From Silicimonas sp. (GTDB lineage Bacteria; Pseudomonadota; Alphaproteobacteria; Rhodobacterales; Rhodobacteraceae), in NCBI GenBank assembly GCA_022824525.1, contig JAJDZT010000097.1, forward strand, positions 36,384-100,383: DNA of 64,000 nucleotides, in the 5' to 3' direction. The position numbers and the translations under genes are program-made. Position 1 is the first letter of the stretch; each line of letters opens with the position of its first letter. The notes beneath the pieces were generated by a model, which worked only from the letters and a program-made list of their open reading frames with translations, had not been told where the DNA came from and did not search any database. Below are positions 61,345-64,000 of the stretch, in pieces.

Positions 61345-62070
61345 CTATCGGCTCTCGTCCGGCGTGAAGGTCGAGAAGTCGACCATCGTGCCAAGGACTT
61401 GCATGTAGGCGATGAGCGCATCCATCTCGGTCAACTCCGGCTGGCCGTCGAAGTTGCCCACGGGCGCGCCCGGGTAGCGTTCTTCGACGTCGCCGTAGTC
61501 GCCGTCCGCATCAGCCTGCGCCTTGAAGTCGGCGCGCGCCATCTCGATCTGCTGATCGGTATAGGGCACGCCAACAAAACGGTGCGTCGACATCAGGTCC
61601 CCGATGTACTCGCCATCAAGCTTTGCGTTCAGCAGGAACTCGTATTTCGGCATGACGCTTTCGGGCACCACGCTTTGTGGCTCGATGAAGTGATCGACGT
61701 GCCATTCGTTCGAGTAGCGACCACCGACGCGGGCGAGGTCCGGCCCCGTCCGCTTGGAACCCCACTGGAACGGGTGGTCGTACATCGATTCCGCAGCCAG
61801 CGAGTAGTGACCGTAGCGCTCGACCTCGTCCCGCATCGGCCGGATCATCTGGGAGTGACAGACATAGCAGCCCTCCCGGATGTAGATTTCCCGGCCGGCC
61901 AGTTCGAGCGGGCTGTAGGGGCGCATGCCCTCCACATCCTCGATCGTGTTTTCGAGCCAGAACAGAGGTGCGATTTCCACGATGCCACCCACTGTCACCA
62001 CAAGGAGCGAGGAAACGAGGAGAAGGGTTGGGCTCTTCTCCAGAATGGCGTGTTTTTCCATAAGTGCCAT
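61345..62070 (-). CDS. ccoO: cbb3 oxidase subunit II, monoheme cytochrome CcoO
   Basis: 241 residues. N-terminal helix ([22 protein letters not shown]), heme motif CYVCH and axial Met in MPKYEF. ATG 62070 with GGAG upstream; an in-frame extension of six codons lacks support. Four bases after ccoN. Confidence 0.95.
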   Translation of the reverse strand: MALMEKHAILEKSPTLLLVSSLLVVTVGGIVEIAPLFWLENTIEDVEGMRPYSPLELAGREIYIREGCYVCHSQMIRPMRDEVERYGHYSLAAESMYDHPFQWGSKRTGPDLARVGGRYSNEWHVDHFIEPQSVVPESVMPKYEFLLNAKLDGEYIGDLMSTHRFVGVPYTDQQIEMARADFKAQADADGDYGDVEERYPGAPVGNFDGQPELTEMDALIAYMQVLGTMVDFSTFTPDESR

Positions 62071-62074
62071 TGGC

Positions 62075-63760
62075 TTACACTCCTGCAACTGGTGTGGTGA
62101 TTTCGGAAACGGGCTGCTGGTAAGGCTTCGCCCCCCGGATGGTCATGAACATGTTCCAGCACATGATCAGCGCACCGGTGAGGTAGAGCACCCCGCCCAG
62201 ACCGCGCACCACGTACATCGGGAACTTGGCGCTGACGGTGTCGGCGAAGGAGTTCACGAGGAACCCTTGGTCGTCGACTTCACGCCACATCAGGCCTTCC
62301 ATGATGCCCGTGACCCACATGGACGCCGCGTAGAGGACGATGCCCACGGTCGCGAGCCAGAAGTGGGTGTTGATGGCACTCATCGAGTACATCTTGTCCC
62401 TGCCCCAGAGCTTGGGTGTGAGGAAGTAGAGGCAGGCGAAGACGATCATGCCGTTCCAACCGAGCGCACCGGAGTGCACGTGACCGATGGTCCAGTCGGT
62501 GTAGTGGCTTAGCGAGTTCACAGCCTTGATCGACATCATCGGGCCTTCGAAGGTGGACATGCCGTAGAAGGCGAGGCTGATGACGAACATCCGGATGATC
62601 GGATCGGTCCTCAGCTTGTCCCAGGCGCCGTTCAGCGTCATCAGGCCGTTGATCATGCCACCCCAGCTCGGCATCCAGAGGACGACCGAGAACACCATGC
62701 CAAGGGTCGAAGCCCAGTCCGGCAGCGCGGTGTAGTGGAGGTGGTGCGGACCTGCCCAGATATACAGGAAGATCAGCGCCCAGAAGTGGATGATGGAGAG
62801 CCGGTAGGAATAGACCGGGCGGCCCGCCTGTTTCGGCACGAAGTAGTACATCATGCCGAGGAAACCAGCGGTCAGGAAGAAGCCCACCGCGTTATGGCCG
62901 TACCACCATTGCGTCATCGCATCCTGCACGCCCGCGAAAACCTGCACGGAGCGCGAGCCCCAGAAGCTGACGGGGATCGACAGGTTGTTCACCACGTGCA
63001 GCATCGCCACCGTGATGATGAAGCTGAGGTAGAACCAGTTGGCGACGTAGATGTGCTTTTCCTTGCGGGTGAAGATCGTCCCGAGGAAGACCAGAAGATA
63101 GGCGACCCAGACGATGGTGAGCCAGAGGTCCACGTACCATTCAGGTTCGGCATATTCCTTGGATTGGGTTGCGCCGAGAAGGTATCCTGTGGCCGCGAGC
63201 ACGATGAAAAGCTGGTAGCCCCAGAAGACGAACCAGGCGAGCTTGCCGTTCCAGAGGCGGACCCCGCTGGTCCGCTGCACCACGTAAAACGACGTGGCGA
63301 TCAGGGCGTTCCCGCCAAACGCGAAAATCACCGCACTTGTGTGCAGTGGTCTCAGGCGTCCGAAGTTGGTGAAGGGTTGTCCCCAATCGAAGTTGAGTGC
63401 GGGGAAGGCCAGTTGGAAGGCGATGAAGACACCGACCAGAAACCCTGCGACGCCCCAAAAGGCGGTGGCGATCACCCCTGCCCTGACGACGCCGTCGTCG
63501 TACCCGCTTAGCGGATCGGGCGCGAGCGATGAGGGTTCATCCGTGTTCCGAAGCACCCAGATGAACATGCCTGCCGCAACAAGCATGATGATTGCGGCAT
63601 GAACCTGATAGGCAAGGTCCCTGCCCCAGTTGACGGCAATTGCCGCGACTATGGCAATCACGCCAAGTAGGATGAGCCTTAGAGCCTGACCTAGAATGTG
63701 GATGGTCTCATCTGATATGGTATTTCCCAACTGAATTTGACCACAGACAGGGAAGGCCAC
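62075..63760 (-). CDS. ccoN: cbb3 oxidase subunit I CcoN, start displaced or altered by an adjacent IS
   Basis: Up to 561 codons, about twelve helices, heme-copper oxidase subunit. Heme and copper ligands lie in [12 protein letters not shown], the GHNAV and [11 protein letters not shown] segments and [14 protein letters not shown]. The N-terminal helix normally begins with a Met a few codons before [12 protein letters not shown]. Here the frame runs on upstream to the GTG at 63760 next to the IS transposase start, with no Met in that stretch. Which codon is used is therefore unclear: the native start appears lost or replaced, possibly by an IS-derived TTG or GTG. Confidence 0.88.
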   Translation of the reverse strand: MAFPVCGQIQLGNTISDETIHILGQALRLILLGVIAIVAAIAVNWGRDLAYQVHAAIIMLVAAGMFIWVLRNTDEPSSLAPDPLSGYDDGVVRAGVIATAFWGVAGFLVGVFIAFQLAFPALNFDWGQPFTNFGRLRPLHTSAVIFAFGGNALIATSFYVVQRTSGVRLWNGKLAWFVFWGYQLFIVLAATGYLLGATQSKEYAEPEWYVDLWLTIVWVAYLLVFLGTIFTRKEKHIYVANWFYLSFIITVAMLHVVNNLSIPVSFWGSRSVQVFAGVQDAMTQWWYGHNAVGFFLTAGFLGMMYYFVPKQAGRPVYSYRLSIIHFWALIFLYIWAGPHHLHYTALPDWASTLGMVFSVVLWMPSWGGMINGLMTLNGAWDKLRTDPIIRMFVISLAFYGMSTFEGPMMSIKAVNSLSHYTDWTIGHVHSGALGWNGMIVFACLYFLTPKLWGRDKMYSMSAINTHFWLATVGIVLYAASMWVTGIMEGLMWREVDDQGFLVNSFADTVSAKFPMYVVRGLGGVLYLTGALIMCWNMFMTIRGAKPYQQPVSEITTPVAGV

Positions 63761-64000
63761 ATGGCTTGGAACGAGACCACCCGCGCGAAGTATAAGCGTA
63801 GTTCGGACCGATATGAAAGCGATTTGAGCGACGAGGAATGGCGGGTGATTAAGCCGCTTCTCCCGACGCCGTCGAAGCTGGGACGCCCCCGCACCGTCGA
63901 CCTTCGGTCGGTTTTCACTGCGATCCAGTACATGCTGGCGACAGGATGCCAGTGGCGTGCGATTCCCAAATGTTTTCCGCCGTTTACGACGGTCCAGAAC
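63704..64000 (+). mobile_element. IS5-family insertion sequence, left part only
   Basis: The transposase frame at 63761 defines the element. The left end must lie in about 63680-63720, judging by typical IS5 spacing; the 5' inverted repeat cannot be confirmed without the right end, which is outside the window. It is inserted immediately upstream of, or in, the 5' end of ccoN. Confidence 0.7.
63761..64000 (+). CDS. IS5-family transposase, N-terminal 80 residues (runs off the right edge)
   Basis: Starts ATG 63761: [20 protein letters not shown], then [34 protein letters not shown] and [15 protein letters not shown], the DUF4096-type N-terminal region of IS5-group transposases. The DDE catalytic domain is beyond the window. 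GGGAAGG lies upstream. Confidence 0.9.
   Translation, partial: MAWNETTRAKYKRSSDRYESDLSDEEWRVIKPLLPTPSKLGRPRTVDLRSVFTAIQYMLATGCQWRAIPKCFPPFTTVQN

Noticed and set aside
1..64000. CRISPR array, prophage or integrated plasmid
   Set aside because: No regularly spaced direct repeats, integrase, capsid or replication genes seen; only a single IS at the right edge.

Overview
The window is GC-rich alphaproteobacterial DNA and looks like a chromosome segment of the Rhodobacteraceae (Roseobacter group). Pointers are the ccoNOQP-ccoGHIS layout with an Fnr-type box, several TRAP/ABC uptake systems, a DUF1491 gene behind era, a VPLPA-CTERM protein, and a dispersed intergenic hairpin repeat (five copies). 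Genes are densely packed, often with ATGA or GTGA overlaps. No rRNA, CRISPR array or phage module was seen; one IS5-type element begins at the right edge.

Layout. 1-4.1 kb: a truncated copper-exporting ATPase with its own CueR-type promoter, an APH-fold kinase, a class IV aminotransferase and tRNA-Ser(UGA). 4.3-11.1 kb: a housekeeping run (SPOR lipoprotein, D,D-carboxypeptidase, tmk, holB, tatD, PhnP-like hydrolase, AEC transporter). 11.2-18.4 kb: a small ORF, a VOC protein, a dctPQM TRAP transporter and its dctBD two-component system; DctD lacks the sigma-54 contact loop. 18.4-23.0 kb: two large chimeric proteins, each joining a protease to a serine esterase or hydrolase, which I regard as the least explained system here. 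23.1-31.3 kb: a thiamine operon led by a TPP riboswitch (thiD-O-S-G-E-F, then the ThiXYZ/TenA pyrimidine salvage genes and a DUF2478 gene). 31.4-42.5 kb: era, DUF1491, a low-GC gap with a VPLPA-CTERM protein, tesA-ybbA-ybbP, a polar amino-acid ABC transporter, MAPEG and pxpBC. 42.6-50.9 kb: tRNA-Met, a 2-oxoglutarate/Fe oxygenase divergent from a spermidine/putrescine-type ABC operon with a cysteine hydrolase, an unknown gene and a GFA protein, then an MBL hydrolase. 51.0-55.9 kb: a guanidine-I riboswitch followed by an ABC transporter, a guanidine-hydrolase-like ureohydrolase and two His-rich small genes; the binding-protein gene carries an in-frame amber codon. 55.9-63.8 kb: cbb3 oxidase assembly (ccoGHIS) and structural (ccoNOQP) genes. 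63.7-64 kb: start of an IS5-family element directly upstream of ccoN.

How they work together. The thiamine locus builds the thiazole de novo but appears to depend on imported pyrimidine precursors (no thiC in the window). The guanidine locus has sensor, importer, Ni-type hydrolase and candidate metal-handling proteins in one transcription unit. CcoG/H/I/S assemble the oxidase encoded next to them, and CcoI and the CopA-type pump at the other end are separate copper ATPases. Everything is read by eye; family names rest on motifs, and no searches were run.
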